A DNA stretch of 64,000 nucleotides, taken from assembly GCF_001905905.1 (NCBI RefSeq), contig NZ_LIVT01000009.1, positions 178,593 to 242,592 of the forward strand, given 5' to 3'. The translations under genes were made by a program, and so were the position numbers. Under the pieces are notes generated by a model. The model did no database searches, had not been told where the DNA came from, and was given only the letters and a program-made list of their open reading frames with translations. Source of the DNA: Streptomyces sp. CB02366. GTDB lineage: Bacteria > Actinomycetota > Actinomycetes > Streptomycetales > Streptomycetaceae. Positions 34,528 through 43,669 of the stretch are shown piece by piece; the stretch's first letter is position 1; each line of letters opens with the position of its first letter.

Positions 34528-37500
34528 ATGCATGAGCGTCCCAACCGCCCGGCCGGCTCTTCGGCAGCAGACCTCGACGGCGTGCCCTCCCCGGGGCTCC
34601 CCCTCCTCACCGCCCAGGCGGGCATCTACTACGCGCACCAACTGGCCCCGCTGGGCGCCGAGCTGAACACGGCGGACTGCGTCGAGATCGACGGGCCGCT
34701 GGACGCGGACCTGTTCGCGGCGGCGCTGGAGCGGACGGTGGCCGAGGCGGAGACGCTCGCCGTACGCGTGCGCGAGGTGGACGGCGTACCGGTGCAGCGG
34801 ATCGCCCCCTCCGTCGAACCCGTGGTGCGCCGGCTGGCGTTGACCGAGGACGAAGCCGGGGCGTGGATGCGCGAGGACCTGTCCCGGCCGGTGGACCTGG
34901 CCGCCGACGGCGCCCTGATGACGCAGGCGCTGATCCGGGTCGGCGAGGGGCGCCACCTCTGGTACCAGCGTGTGCACCACATAGCCGTGGACGCCTATGC
35001 CCTGTCCCTCATCGGGCAGCGCGTGGCGGAGGTGTACCGGGCACTGGTCGCCGAGGAGCCGCCGCCCCCGGGCCGCTTCGCCCCGCTCGGCGAACTGGTC
35101 GAGCAGGAGGCCGCGTACCTGGCGGGTGAGGAGTACGCGGCGGACCGGGCGTTCTGGACCGCGCGCATGGCGGGCTCCTCCGCCGCCGTGCCCCGCCGCT
35201 CCCCCGCCCCCGCCGACGCACCGCAGGGCGGGCCGGCCCGCCGGGTCGCCGACCTTCCCGCGGAAACCCTGGACCGGCTGTCCTCGGCGGCGCGGAGGGC
35301 GAAGGCGACCTGGGCCGAGCTGGTGGTGGCCGCGACCGCCGGCCATCTGCACCGGCTCACCGGCGCCGACGACGTGGTGCTGGGCCTGCCGCTGACCAAC
35401 CGGCGGGGGCCCGCGGCCCTGCGGACCCCCGCCATGACCGTGAACGTGCTGCCGCTGCGGATCGCCGTACGCCCTGCGGACACCGCGGCCGAACTGCTGC
35501 GCCGGGTGGTGCTGGAGATCCGCGAGGTCCGCCGCCACCAGCGCTATCCGCAGGCCGACCTGCGCCGCGACCTGGCCCTGGAGTCGGCGCAGACCCCGCT
35601 CACCGGCCCCCTGGTCAACGTCAAGCCGTTCGACGGCGCGCTGGACTTCGCCGGGGCCGCGGGCACCGTGCGCAACCTCGCGGCCGGCCCCGTGGAAGGG
35701 CTCGCACTCGGTGCGGCCCCCGGCCCGGACGGCGGCCTGCGGCTGACGCTGGACGCCGATCCCGCCGCGTACGGGCCGGCGGATCTCGCGGCCCACGAGA
35801 CCACCTGGCTGCGCTATCTGGACGGCCTCGCCGAATTGCTGCTGACCGACCCGGAGCGGCCGATCGGCACCCTGGACCTCCTCACCGAGGAGCAGATGCG
35901 GAACGCCGCCTCCGGCCGCTCGGAGCCCGCGGCCGCGCTCACCCTGCCCCGCTCCTTCACCGCGCAGGCGGCCCGGACGCCGGACGCCGTCGCCGTACGC
36001 TCCACGGTGGCGGGCACGTTCCGGGGGGCGGCGCCCGGGGCGGACGCCGAGGGCGCCGCCCGGCCCGGGGCCCGGCTCACCTTCGCCGAGCTGGACGCCG
36101 CCTCCGACCGGCTGGCCCACCTGCTGGCCGGGCTCGGCGCGGCCGAAGAAGCCGGCGGCACGGTGGCGCTGGCGCTGCCCCGGACCGCCGACATGGCCGT
36201 GGCCCTGCTGGCCGTGCTCAAGGCGGGCCGCGTCTGCCAGCCGCTCGACCTCGGCCACCCCGCCGCCCGCACCCTGGCCGTCCTGGAGGACGCGCGGCCG
36301 TCGTGCGTGATCGGCACGGCGGCGACGCTTGCCGCGCTGCCCGACCACGGGCTGCCGGTCGTCGGCCTCGACGACCCCGCCACGATCGACGCGTTGGCCG
36401 CCTGCCCCGGCGGGCCGCTGCCGAGCGGCCCCACCCTGGCGGACCCCGCCTACCTCATCCACACCTCCGGCTCCACGGGCCGCCCCAAGGGCGTCCTCGT
36501 CGGGCACGCCTCGCTCGCCAACCTCTGCGCGGGTCACGGCGCGGACCACATCGCCCCGGCCGTCGCCCGGACCGGCCGGGAACGCCTCCGGGTCGCGCAC
36601 AGCGCCTCGTTCGCCTTCGACGCGTCCTGGGATCCGCTGCTGTGGATGGTCCACGGCCACGAGCTGCATCTGCTGGACGACGCCGCCTACCGGGATCCGG
36701 CCGCGCTGACCGCGTACGTCGACGCGCACCGGGTGGACTACCTCGACGTCACCCCCTCCTACGCCGAAGCGCTCATCGCCGAGGGCCTGCTGGACGAGGG
36801 CCGCCATCACCCGGCCCATCTGGTGGTCGGCGGCGAGGCCGTCCCCCCGAGCCTGTGGGAGCGGCTGACGGCGGCCGAGGCCGTCCACCCGGTCAACCTC
36901 TACGGGCCGACCGAGACGACGGTCGACGCCTACTACTGGACGCCCGGCGCCTCGCCCGCCGAGCCGGACGGCCGCCCCGTGCGCGGCTCGCGCGTCTACG
37001 TCCTGGACTCCTCCCTGCGGCCCGTGCCCGCCGGAGCGACGGGTGAGCTGTACGTCGCGGGGGCCTGCCTGGCCCTCGGCTACCTGGGCCGCCCCGACCT
37101 GACGGCCGAGCGGTTCGTCGCGGACCCCTTCGGCGCACTCCACGGGGACGCCGGGGGCCGGATGTACCGCACCGGGGACCTGGTGCGCCGGCGCGAGGAC
37201 CACACCCTGGAATTCCTCGGGCGCGGCGACGACCAGGTCAAGATCCGGGGCTTCCGCATCGAGCTCGGGGAGATCCGGGCCCGGCTGGCCTCCCATCCCC
37301 GGGTCGCGGCGGCCGCCGTCATCGCCCGCGACACCGGTCACGGCAAGCGGCTGCTGGCCTACGCGGTCCCGGCAGGGGCCAGGAGCACCGGCTCCGAAGG
37401 AGCGGGCCCCGCCCCGGACGCGCCCACCCCCGCCGCACTCCGCGACCACCTGGCCGCGGCCCTGCCCGAGCACATGGTCCCCGCGACCGTGACGCTCCTG

Positions 37501-40500
37501 GACGCCCTGCCCCGTACCGTCAACGACAAGCTCGACCACCGCGCCCTGCCCGACCCCGGACCGCTCTCCCCCGCCGGCTCCGGCCCGAAGGACGCGGACG
37601 CCGGGCCGCACACCGAGATCGTGCGCGGGCTCTTCGCCGACGTGCTCGGTACCGCCGAACCGCCGGCCGCCGACGCGGGCTTCCTCGACCTCGGCGGGCA
37701 CTCGCTGCTCGCCGCCCGGCTGGCCGCCCGTGTCCGGGAGCACTTCGGGGTGCCGATGGGCATCGCGGACGTCTTCCGGCACACCACGCCCGGCGCCCTG
37801 GCCGCGCTGGTCCGCGCCCGCGCTGGCGCGGCCCTTACCCCCGTCCCGCTCTCCCCCGTCCCGCGCACCGGCCCCCTGCCCCTCTCCCCGGCCCAGCAGC
37901 GGCTGTGGTTCCTCCACCGGCTCGAAGGCCCCAGCCCCACCTACAACATCCCGCTCGTGCTGAGCGTCACCGGCCCGCTCGACCGTGACGCGCTCCAGCT
38001 CGCCCTGCACGACCTGGTGGAGCGTCACGAGACACTGCGCACGGTCTGTGCGCCGGCGGAGGACGCCCCCTCCGGCGCCGAGGGCGAAACCGGCGGCGGC
38101 ACGCCCGACGACGTCCCCCGCCAGCGCGTACTCCCCGCCGACGACCCGGCCGCCCGCCCGGTGCTGCACCTGGCGGAGCCCGGCGACGACCTCACCGAGG
38201 CCGTGCGGTACTGCTTCGACCTCGCCACCGAGCCGCCGCTGCGCACGGTCCTGTTCAGCGAGTCCCCCCACCACCACACCGTCCTCCTGCTGCTGCACCA
38301 CATCGCGGGCGACGGGGCCTCCACCACTCCCCTGACCCGGGACCTGGCCACCGCCTACACCGCCCGCGCCGAGGGCCGCGTACCGGAGTTCACGCCGCTG
38401 GCCGGCCAGTACGCGGACCACGCCGCCCGGCTCCAGTCGCTCCTGGGCACCCCGGCCGAGCCGACCCCGCTCGCCGAGGCCCAGCTCGCCCACTGGCGAC
38501 AGGCGCTCGCCGGACTGCCGGACCAGCTGGAACTGCCCACCGACCGGCCCCGACCGCCGGTCGCCGCCTCGGCGGGCGACACCGTGCCCTTCCGCCTGGA
38601 CGCCACGACGCACCAGGCGCTGCGCCGGCTCGCGCGGGCGCACGGGGCGACCGTGTTCATGACCGTGCAGGCCGGGCTCGCCGCCCTGCTGACCCGGCAC
38701 GGCTGCGGCGCCGACATCCCCCTCGGCACCCCCGTGGCGGGCCGCGACGACGACGCCACGGCCGGGCTCGTCGGCTTCTTCACCAACACCGTGGTGCTGC
38801 GCACCGACACCTCCGGCGACCCCGCCTTCGGTGATCTGCTGGACCGGGTGCGCGCCACCACGCTCGCCGCGTACGAGCACGACGCGCTGCCTTTCGACCA
38901 CCTCGTCGAGGCGCTCAACCCGCCGCGCTCGCTGGCCCGGCACCCGCTGTTCCAGGTGATGCTGGCCTGGCAGTCGATCGCGGACGAGCCCGTCGCCCTC
39001 GGCCCGGACACCACCGCGCGGCTGACCGCCGTACCGTCCGGCACCGCCAAGTTCGACCTGACCCTCAACGCGGGTGAACTGCCCGGCGGCGGGATCGGCG
39101 GCTTCCTGGAGTTCCGCACCGATCTCTTCGACCGCTCGACCGCCCAGGCCCTGGCGGACCGGCTGGCCCGGCTGCTCACCGCGGCGGCCGAGCGGCCCGG
39201 GACGCCCGTCGGCCTGCTCCCGGTCCTCGGGGACGACGAGGTCCACCGTGCCCTGGTCGGGGCGAACGGCGTCCTCGACGACCGTCCGGCGCCGCTCACC
39301 CTGGCCGAGGTCTACGGTGCCGCCGCGCGCCGCCACCCGGAGCGGACGGCGGTCAGCTGCGGGGACGAGTCGCTCACGTACGCCGAACTGTCCTCGCGGG
39401 CCCAGTCGTTGGCACGGCTGCTGGCGTCCAGGGGCATCGGCCCCAATTCGATCGTGGCGCTCGCGCTGCCGCGCTCCACGGACCTGGTAGCCGGGCTGCT
39501 CGCGGTGTCCCTGGCGGGGGCCGCGTACCTCCCCATGGACCCGGACTACCCGGCGGACCGGCTCGCGTACATGCTGGAGGACGCCCGTCCGGCGGCGCTG
39601 ATCACCGACACGGCGACGGCGGGGCGGCTGCCCGCGCACGACCTGCCGCTGGTCACGGCGGACGAGGCGGCCGCCTTCCCCGACGGCCCCCTCGGCCAGG
39701 CGGACCGCACCCGGCCGCTGACCCCGCAGGACCCGGCGTACGTCATCTACACCTCGGGATCCACCGGGCGCCCCAAGGGCGTCGTGGTCACCCAGCACAA
39801 CGTGACGCGGCTGCTGACGGCGACCGAGCACTGGTTCTCGTTCGGGCCGGACGACGTGTGGACGCTGTTCCACTCCTACGCGTTCGACTTCTCGGTGTGG
39901 GAGCTGTGGGGCGCGCTGCTGTACGGCGGCCGGGTCGTCGTCGTCCCGCATGCGACCAGCCGTGATCCGCACGCCTTCCTGCGGCTGCTGGCGGACGAGA
40001 AGGTGACCGTCCTCAACCAGACGCCCTCCGCCTTCTACCAGCTGGCCGCCGCCGACCGGGAGGCCCCGGGGCACGAACTGGCTCTGCGGTACGTGGTGTT
40101 CGGCGGGGAGGCGCTGGAGCTCGGGCGGCTCACGGACTGGTACACGCGTCACCGCGAGAACGCGCCGACCCTGGTCAACATGTACGGCATCACGGAGACC
40201 ACGGTCCACGTCTCGTATCTGGCGCTGGACCGGGCGACGGCGGCCTCCGCGACCTCCAGCACCATCGGCGTCAACATCCCGGACCTGCGGGTCTACGTCC
40301 TCGACGACCGGCTGCGGCCGACGCCGCCGGGGGTGACCGGCGAGATGTACGTCGCGGGGGAAGGGGTGGCCCTCGGCTATCTGGGCCGCCCGGACCTGAC
40401 GGCGGGGCGCTTCGTGGCCGACCCGTTCGCGCACCTCTTCGGGGAGAGCGGGAGCCGGATGTACCGCTCGGGCGATCTGGCCCGGCGGCGAGCGGACGGG

Positions 40501-41892
40501 GTCCTGGAGTACTTCGGGCGGGGCGACCAGCAGGTGAAGGTCCGCGGGTTCCGTATCGAACTCGGCGAGATCGAGGCGGTGCTGGCCTCCTGCCCGGAGG
40601 TCGCGGATGTGGCGGTCGTGGTCCGCGAGGACGTGCCGGGCGACAAGCGGCTGGTGGGCTACGTCGTCCCGTCGCCCGGCGCCGAGCCGGTCCCGGCCGC
40701 TCTGCGCGGGCACGCCGCCGCCACGCTTCCGGCGCACATGGTCCCCTCGGCGGTGGTGGTGCTGGACCGGCTGCCGCTGACCGGCAACGGCAAGTTGGAC
40801 CGCAAGGCGCTGCCCGTGCCGGGTGTTCCGGCGACCGCCGGGGGCCGCGCGCCGCGCACGGTCCGCGAGGAGCGGCTCTGTTCGGTCTTCGCGGAGGTGC
40901 TGGGGCTGCCGTCCGTCGGGGTGGAGGACAACTTCTTCGACCTGGGCGGCCATTCGCTGCTCGCGGTGCGGCTGGCCGGGCGGATCGGGTCGGCGTTCGG
41001 GGTCGAGGTGTCGATCGGCACGGTGTTCCAGGCGCCGACGCCCGCGGCCCTGGACGCCGCGCTGGACGTCTCGCGCGAGGAGGACCCGCTCGACGTGCTG
41101 CTGCCGTTGCGGCCCGCCCGCCCCGGCGACCGCGCCCCGGTCCACTGCGTGCACCCGGCGGGCGGCCTGAGCTGGTGCTACGCCGGTCTGATCCGACATC
41201 TGCCGGCCGATGTGCCGATCTACGGGCTCCAAGCGCAGGGCGTCGGGGAGGCGACCGCGGACGAGCCGCTGCCCGCCACACTGGAGGAGCTGGCCGCGCA
41301 CTACGCGTCCCGGATCCGCGAGGTCCAGCCGGAGGGGCCGTACCGGCTGCTGGGCTGGTCGACCGGCGGCATCATCGCGCACGCGATCGCGGCCGTGCTC
41401 CAGGAGGCGGGCCAGGAGGTCGAGTTGCTGGCGATCCTCGACGCCTATCCCGCCGAGGGGTTCCGGGGGCTGCCGGTGCCCGACCGTGCCGAAGCCCTCG
41501 AATCGCTGCTCACCATGGGCGGTTACGGCCCCGACAGCCTCGGGGACGAGGAGCTGAACACGGCGAACGTGGTGGGGGTGCTGCGCCGCGAGGGTTCCCC
41601 GCTGGCCGCGCTCTCCGCCGCGAAGATCGAGGCGCTCGGCGAGGTGTACCTCAACACCAACGATCTCGTACGGGCCTACGACCACCGGGTGTTCCGGGGC
41701 GATGTGCTGTTCTTCCGGGCCACGGTGGACACCATCGACGCCACCCTGACGCCCGAGACCTGGACCCCCTACGTGAGCGGGCGCATCGACAACACGGACG
41801 TCGCCTGCTCCCACAAGGACATGACCCTGCCCGAGCCGATCGCGCACATCGCGCGCGTGGTCGCCGACCGACTGACCGAGCTGGAGAAGTGA
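34528..41892 (+). CDS. Siderophore NRPS: C-A-T-C-A-T-TE (predicted DHB-Arg-Thr)
   Basis: A 2454-residue two-module synthetase. The starter condensation domain (about 15-440) resembles EntF in its WYQRVHHIAVD segment; its motif reads HHIAVDA (150-156) instead of HHxxxDG. A1 (about 465-960, core TSGSTGRPKG near 646) gives pocket residues D-A-D-D-V-G-L-V-D, acidic and suited to arginine. T1 has Ser1059. C2 (about 1110-1540) has HHIAGDG at 1257; no epimerase precedes it, so Arg stays L. A2 (about 1560-2060) reads D-F-W-N-V-G-M-V-H, the textbook threonine code. T2 has Ser2143. The thioesterase has GWSTGG (Ser2278). By analogy with EntF it trimerises the chain through Thr. I chose the ATG at 34528 (AGGGGAG upstream); an in-frame GTG at 34468 lies at the edge of the iron box. 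Confidence 0.95.
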   Translation: MHERPNRPAGSSAADLDGVPSPGLPLLTAQAGIYYAHQLAPLGAELNTADCVEIDGPLDADLFAAALERTVAEAETLAVRVREVDGVPVQRIAPSVEPVVRRLALTEDEAGAWMREDLSRPVDLAADGALMTQALIRVGEGRHLWYQRVHHIAVDAYALSLIGQRVAEVYRALVAEEPPPPGRFAPLGELVEQEAAYLAGEEYAADRAFWTARMAGSSAAVPRRSPAPADAPQGGPARRVADLPAETLDRLSSAARRAKATWAELVVAATAGHLHRLTGADDVVLGLPLTNRRGPAALRTPAMTVNVLPLRIAVRPADTAAELLRRVVLEIREVRRHQRYPQADLRRDLALESAQTPLTGPLVNVKPFDGALDFAGAAGTVRNLAAGPVEGLALGAAPGPDGGLRLTLDADPAAYGPADLAAHETTWLRYLDGLAELLLTDPERPIGTLDLLTEEQMRNAASGRSEPAAALTLPRSFTAQAARTPDAVAVRSTVAGTFRGAAPGADAEGAARPGARLTFAELDAASDRLAHLLAGLGAAEEAGGTVALALPRTADMAVALLAVLKAGRVCQPLDLGHPAARTLAVLEDARPSCVIGTAATLAALPDHGLPVVGLDDPATIDALAACPGGPLPSGPTLADPAYLIHTSGSTGRPKGVLVGHASLANLCAGHGADHIAPAVARTGRERLRVAHSASFAFDASWDPLLWMVHGHELHLLDDAAYRDPAALTAYVDAHRVDYLDVTPSYAEALIAEGLLDEGRHHPAHLVVGGEAVPPSLWERLTAAEAVHPVNLYGPTETTVDAYYWTPGASPAEPDGRPVRGSRVYVLDSSLRPVPAGATGELYVAGACLALGYLGRPDLTAERFVADPFGALHGDAGGRMYRTGDLVRRREDHTLEFLGRGDDQVKIRGFRIELGEIRARLASHPRVAAAAVIARDTGHGKRLLAYAVPAGARSTGSEGAGPAPDAPTPAALRDHLAAALPEHMVPATVTLLDALPRTVNDKLDHRALPDPGPLSPAGSGPKDADAGPHTEIVRGLFADVLGTAEPPAADAGFLDLGGHSLLAARLAARVREHFGVPMGIADVFRHTTPGALAALVRARAGAALTPVPLSPVPRTGPLPLSPAQQRLWFLHRLEGPSPTYNIPLVLSVTGPLDRDALQLALHDLVERHETLRTVCAPAEDAPSGAEGETGGGTPDDVPRQRVLPADDPAARPVLHLAEPGDDLTEAVRYCFDLATEPPLRTVLFSESPHHHTVLLLLHHIAGDGASTTPLTRDLATAYTARAEGRVPEFTPLAGQYADHAARLQSLLGTPAEPTPLAEAQLAHWRQALAGLPDQLELPTDRPRPPVAASAGDTVPFRLDATTHQALRRLARAHGATVFMTVQAGLAALLTRHGCGADIPLGTPVAGRDDDATAGLVGFFTNTVVLRTDTSGDPAFGDLLDRVRATTLAAYEHDALPFDHLVEALNPPRSLARHPLFQVMLAWQSIADEPVALGPDTTARLTAVPSGTAKFDLTLNAGELPGGGIGGFLEFRTDLFDRSTAQALADRLARLLTAAAERPGTPVGLLPVLGDDEVHRALVGANGVLDDRPAPLTLAEVYGAAARRHPERTAVSCGDESLTYAELSSRAQSLARLLASRGIGPNSIVALALPRSTDLVAGLLAVSLAGAAYLPMDPDYPADRLAYMLEDARPAALITDTATAGRLPAHDLPLVTADEAAAFPDGPLGQADRTRPLTPQDPAYVIYTSGSTGRPKGVVVTQHNVTRLLTATEHWFSFGPDDVWTLFHSYAFDFSVWELWGALLYGGRVVVVPHATSRDPHAFLRLLADEKVTVLNQTPSAFYQLAAADREAPGHELALRYVVFGGEALELGRLTDWYTRHRENAPTLVNMYGITETTVHVSYLALDRATAASATSSTIGVNIPDLRVYVLDDRLRPTPPGVTGEMYVAGEGVALGYLGRPDLTAGRFVADPFAHLFGESGSRMYRSGDLARRRADGVLEYFGRGDQQVKVRGFRIELGEIEAVLASCPEVADVAVVVREDVPGDKRLVGYVVPSPGAEPVPAALRGHAAATLPAHMVPSAVVVLDRLPLTGNGKLDRKALPVPGVPATAGGRAPRTVREERLCSVFAEVLGLPSVGVEDNFFDLGGHSLLAVRLAGRIGSAFGVEVSIGTVFQAPTPAALDAALDVSREEDPLDVLLPLRPARPGDRAPVHCVHPAGGLSWCYAGLIRHLPADVPIYGLQAQGVGEATADEPLPATLEELAAHYASRIREVQPEGPYRLLGWSTGGIIAHAIAAVLQEAGQEVELLAILDAYPAEGFRGLPVPDRAEALESLLTMGGYGPDSLGDEELNTANVVGVLRREGSPLAALSAAKIEALGEVYLNTNDLVRAYDHRVFRGDVLFFRATVDTIDATLTPETWTPYVSGRIDNTDVACSHKDMTLPEPIAHIARVVADRLTELEK

Positions 41893-41897
41893 CACCG

Positions 41898-42101
41898 ATG
41901 AGCGACGCGTCCCCCAACCCCTTCGACGCGGACGGGGAGTTCCTGGTGCTGACCAACGCGGAGGGCCGGTATTCGCTGTGGCCGCTGTTCGCCGCCGTGC
42001 CCGAGGGCTGGTCCACGGCGCACGGCCCGGCCGCCCGGCAGCAGGCGCTGGACTGGATCTCCGCGCACTGGTCCGGCCCCGTCGCCGCCCCCGCGCGGTG
42101 A
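41898..42101 (+). CDS. MbtH-family protein
   Basis: A 67-residue MbtH-like protein that binds NRPS adenylation domains and aids their folding or activity. The conserved core NPFDADGEFLVLTNAEGRYSLWP and the two tryptophans (PEGW, ISAHW) are present. The usual Gln in N-x-E-x-Q is Arg here. It starts 5 nt after the NRPS stop and overlaps the exporter gene by GTGA, so all three are translated from one message. It likely serves one or both A domains of the upstream NRPS and perhaps DhbE. Confidence 0.95.
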   Translation: MSDASPNPFDADGEFLVLTNAEGRYSLWPLFAAVPEGWSTAHGPAARQQALDWISAHWSGPVAAPAR

Positions 42102-43567
42102 GCGGGCTCCTGATCCGGCCGCGGGTACGCCCCCGGGTCGCGGTCGTCCTCGTCTACACGGCCGCGATGTGCATGAACGGCCTGGACTCGACGATCGTGA
42201 ACCCGGCGCTGTACACCATCGCGGGCGACTTCGGCCGTCCGCTGTCGGCGGCGAACACCGTGGAGACGGCCTTCCTGGTCGCGCTCGCGGTGGGGCTGCC
42301 GGTGGCGGGGTGGCTGGGCGACCGGTTCGGGACGAAGCGGGTCTTCCTCGGCGCGCTGGCCGCCTTCACGCTCGCCTCGGCGGTCTGCGGCCTGGCCCCC
42401 GACCTCACCACGCTCGTGGTCGCACGGGCCGTACAGGGCCTGGCCGGCGGGTTGTTGACACCGGTCGGGATGACGCTGCTGTTCCGGGCGTTCCCGCCGC
42501 ACGAGCGGATGAAGCTGGCGAAGGTGCTGATCGTGCCGACGGCGCTGATGCCGGCGCTGGGTCCGCCGCTGGGCGGGCTGCTGACCGAACACCTCTCCTG
42601 GCACTGGCTGTTCTTCGTGAACGTGCCGATCGGCGCGGCGGCGGTGCTGCTGGGCGTCCTCGGCCTGCGGGAGCACGTGGAGGGCCCCGAGGGGAAGTTC
42701 GACACGGTGGGCTTCTGGTTGGCCACTCCGGCGTTGGGGCTGCTGACGTACGCGCTCGGTTTCGGCCCCTCGCAGGGCTGGACCCGGCCCGCCGTCGCGC
42801 TCAGCGCGGTGCTGGGGTCCGTCCTGCTGGTGGCCGCGGTCCTGCACCAGGTGCGGGCGAGGACGCCGCTGCTGGGGCTGCGGCTGCTCGCCGACCGGGT
42901 CTACGGGTCGGCCTCCGCGCTGGCCGGGGTGACCGCGGCCGGGCTGATGGGCGTGCTGTTCGTCTTCCCGCTGCTCTACCAGGCGAGCCTGGGGGCGTCG
43001 GCGCTGGACGCCGGGCTGAGCGTCTTCCCGGAGGCGGTCGGGCTGATGCTGGCATCGCAGGTGGTGGACCGGTTGCTGCCTCGGCTCGGCCCCCGGCTGC
43101 TGACCGTGCCGGCGCTCCTGGTCGCGGCGGCGGTCTTCGGGGCGCTCGCCGTGCCCGGTGTGGCGGAGAACGCGTGGAGCGTGCGCGCGCTGATGTTCCT
43201 GATCGGCCTGGTGCTGGGGACGGCGGTGCTGACCGTGCAGATCGCCGGGTTCGAGTCGATCGGGCCGGCCGACATGGGCCGGGCGATGGGCCTGTTCCAG
43301 ATCGTCCGCACCCTGGGCGGGGCGCTCGGGATCGCCGCCTGTGCGACGGTGATCGGGGGCGGCCACGTGACGGAGGCCGCCGACCCCGGCCCGTACCGTA
43401 CGGCGGTCTGGGTGACGGCGGGGCTCGTGGCGGTCGGGGCGCTGATCGCGCTGCGGCTGCCGCGCGAGGCTCCGCAGCCACCGCCGTTCGAGGAGGAGGA
43501 GAAGGAGGCGCCGGCGCCGCCGGACGATGGTCTGGCGGCGCACGAGGCGCCTGCCGTCAAGGGCTGA
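42098..43567 (+). CDS. MFS (DHA2-type, 14-helix) exporter, probable siderophore efflux
   Basis: A 489-residue multidrug-type major facilitator with about 14 transmembrane helices. The start has MCMNGLDSTIVNPAL (DHA2 motif D1), then GWLGDRFGTKRVFL (motif A) and ARAVQGLAGG (motif B); LIVPTALMPALGPPLGGLL is motif C of antiporters. The C-terminal 40 residues form a charged, Pro/Glu-rich tail. As the third gene of the NRPS operon, overlapping mbtH by GTGA, its job is most likely exporting the newly made siderophore by proton antiport. The specific substrate is inferred from context. Confidence 0.92.
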   Translation: MSGLLIRPRVRPRVAVVLVYTAAMCMNGLDSTIVNPALYTIAGDFGRPLSAANTVETAFLVALAVGLPVAGWLGDRFGTKRVFLGALAAFTLASAVCGLAPDLTTLVVARAVQGLAGGLLTPVGMTLLFRAFPPHERMKLAKVLIVPTALMPALGPPLGGLLTEHLSWHWLFFVNVPIGAAAVLLGVLGLREHVEGPEGKFDTVGFWLATPALGLLTYALGFGPSQGWTRPAVALSAVLGSVLLVAAVLHQVRARTPLLGLRLLADRVYGSASALAGVTAAGLMGVLFVFPLLYQASLGASALDAGLSVFPEAVGLMLASQVVDRLLPRLGPRLLTVPALLVAAAVFGALAVPGVAENAWSVRALMFLIGLVLGTAVLTVQIAGFESIGPADMGRAMGLFQIVRTLGGALGIAACATVIGGGHVTEAADPGPYRTAVWVTAGLVAVGALIALRLPREAPQPPPFEEEEKEAPAPPDDGLAAHEAPAVKG

Positions 43568-43580
43568 GGCGAGCGGGAAA

Positions 43581-43629
43581 GGGGGGCGGGGCGACGTCCA
43601 GGGAGGATGCCGCCCCGCCCCCCTTTTTT
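43581..43629. terminator. Intrinsic terminator with T tract after the NRPS operon
   Basis: GGGGGGCGGGGCG (43581-43593) pairs with CGCCCCGCCCCCC (43611-43623) and is followed by six T (43624-43629), with matching AAA before the stem. It is the only textbook U-tract terminator here and it sits between convergent genes. Confidence 0.85.
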
Positions 43630-43669
43630 CCTGCGTGGTCGGGAGACGCGGGAGGGGTGCGGCGGGGGT

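Noticed and set aside
34387..41895. A 2502-codon open frame antisense to the NRPS
   Set aside because: It is a shadow of the high third-position G/C of the plus-strand NRPS. Its translation is low-complexity Gly/Arg/Val-rich and has no domain, while the sense frame has every NRPS motif.
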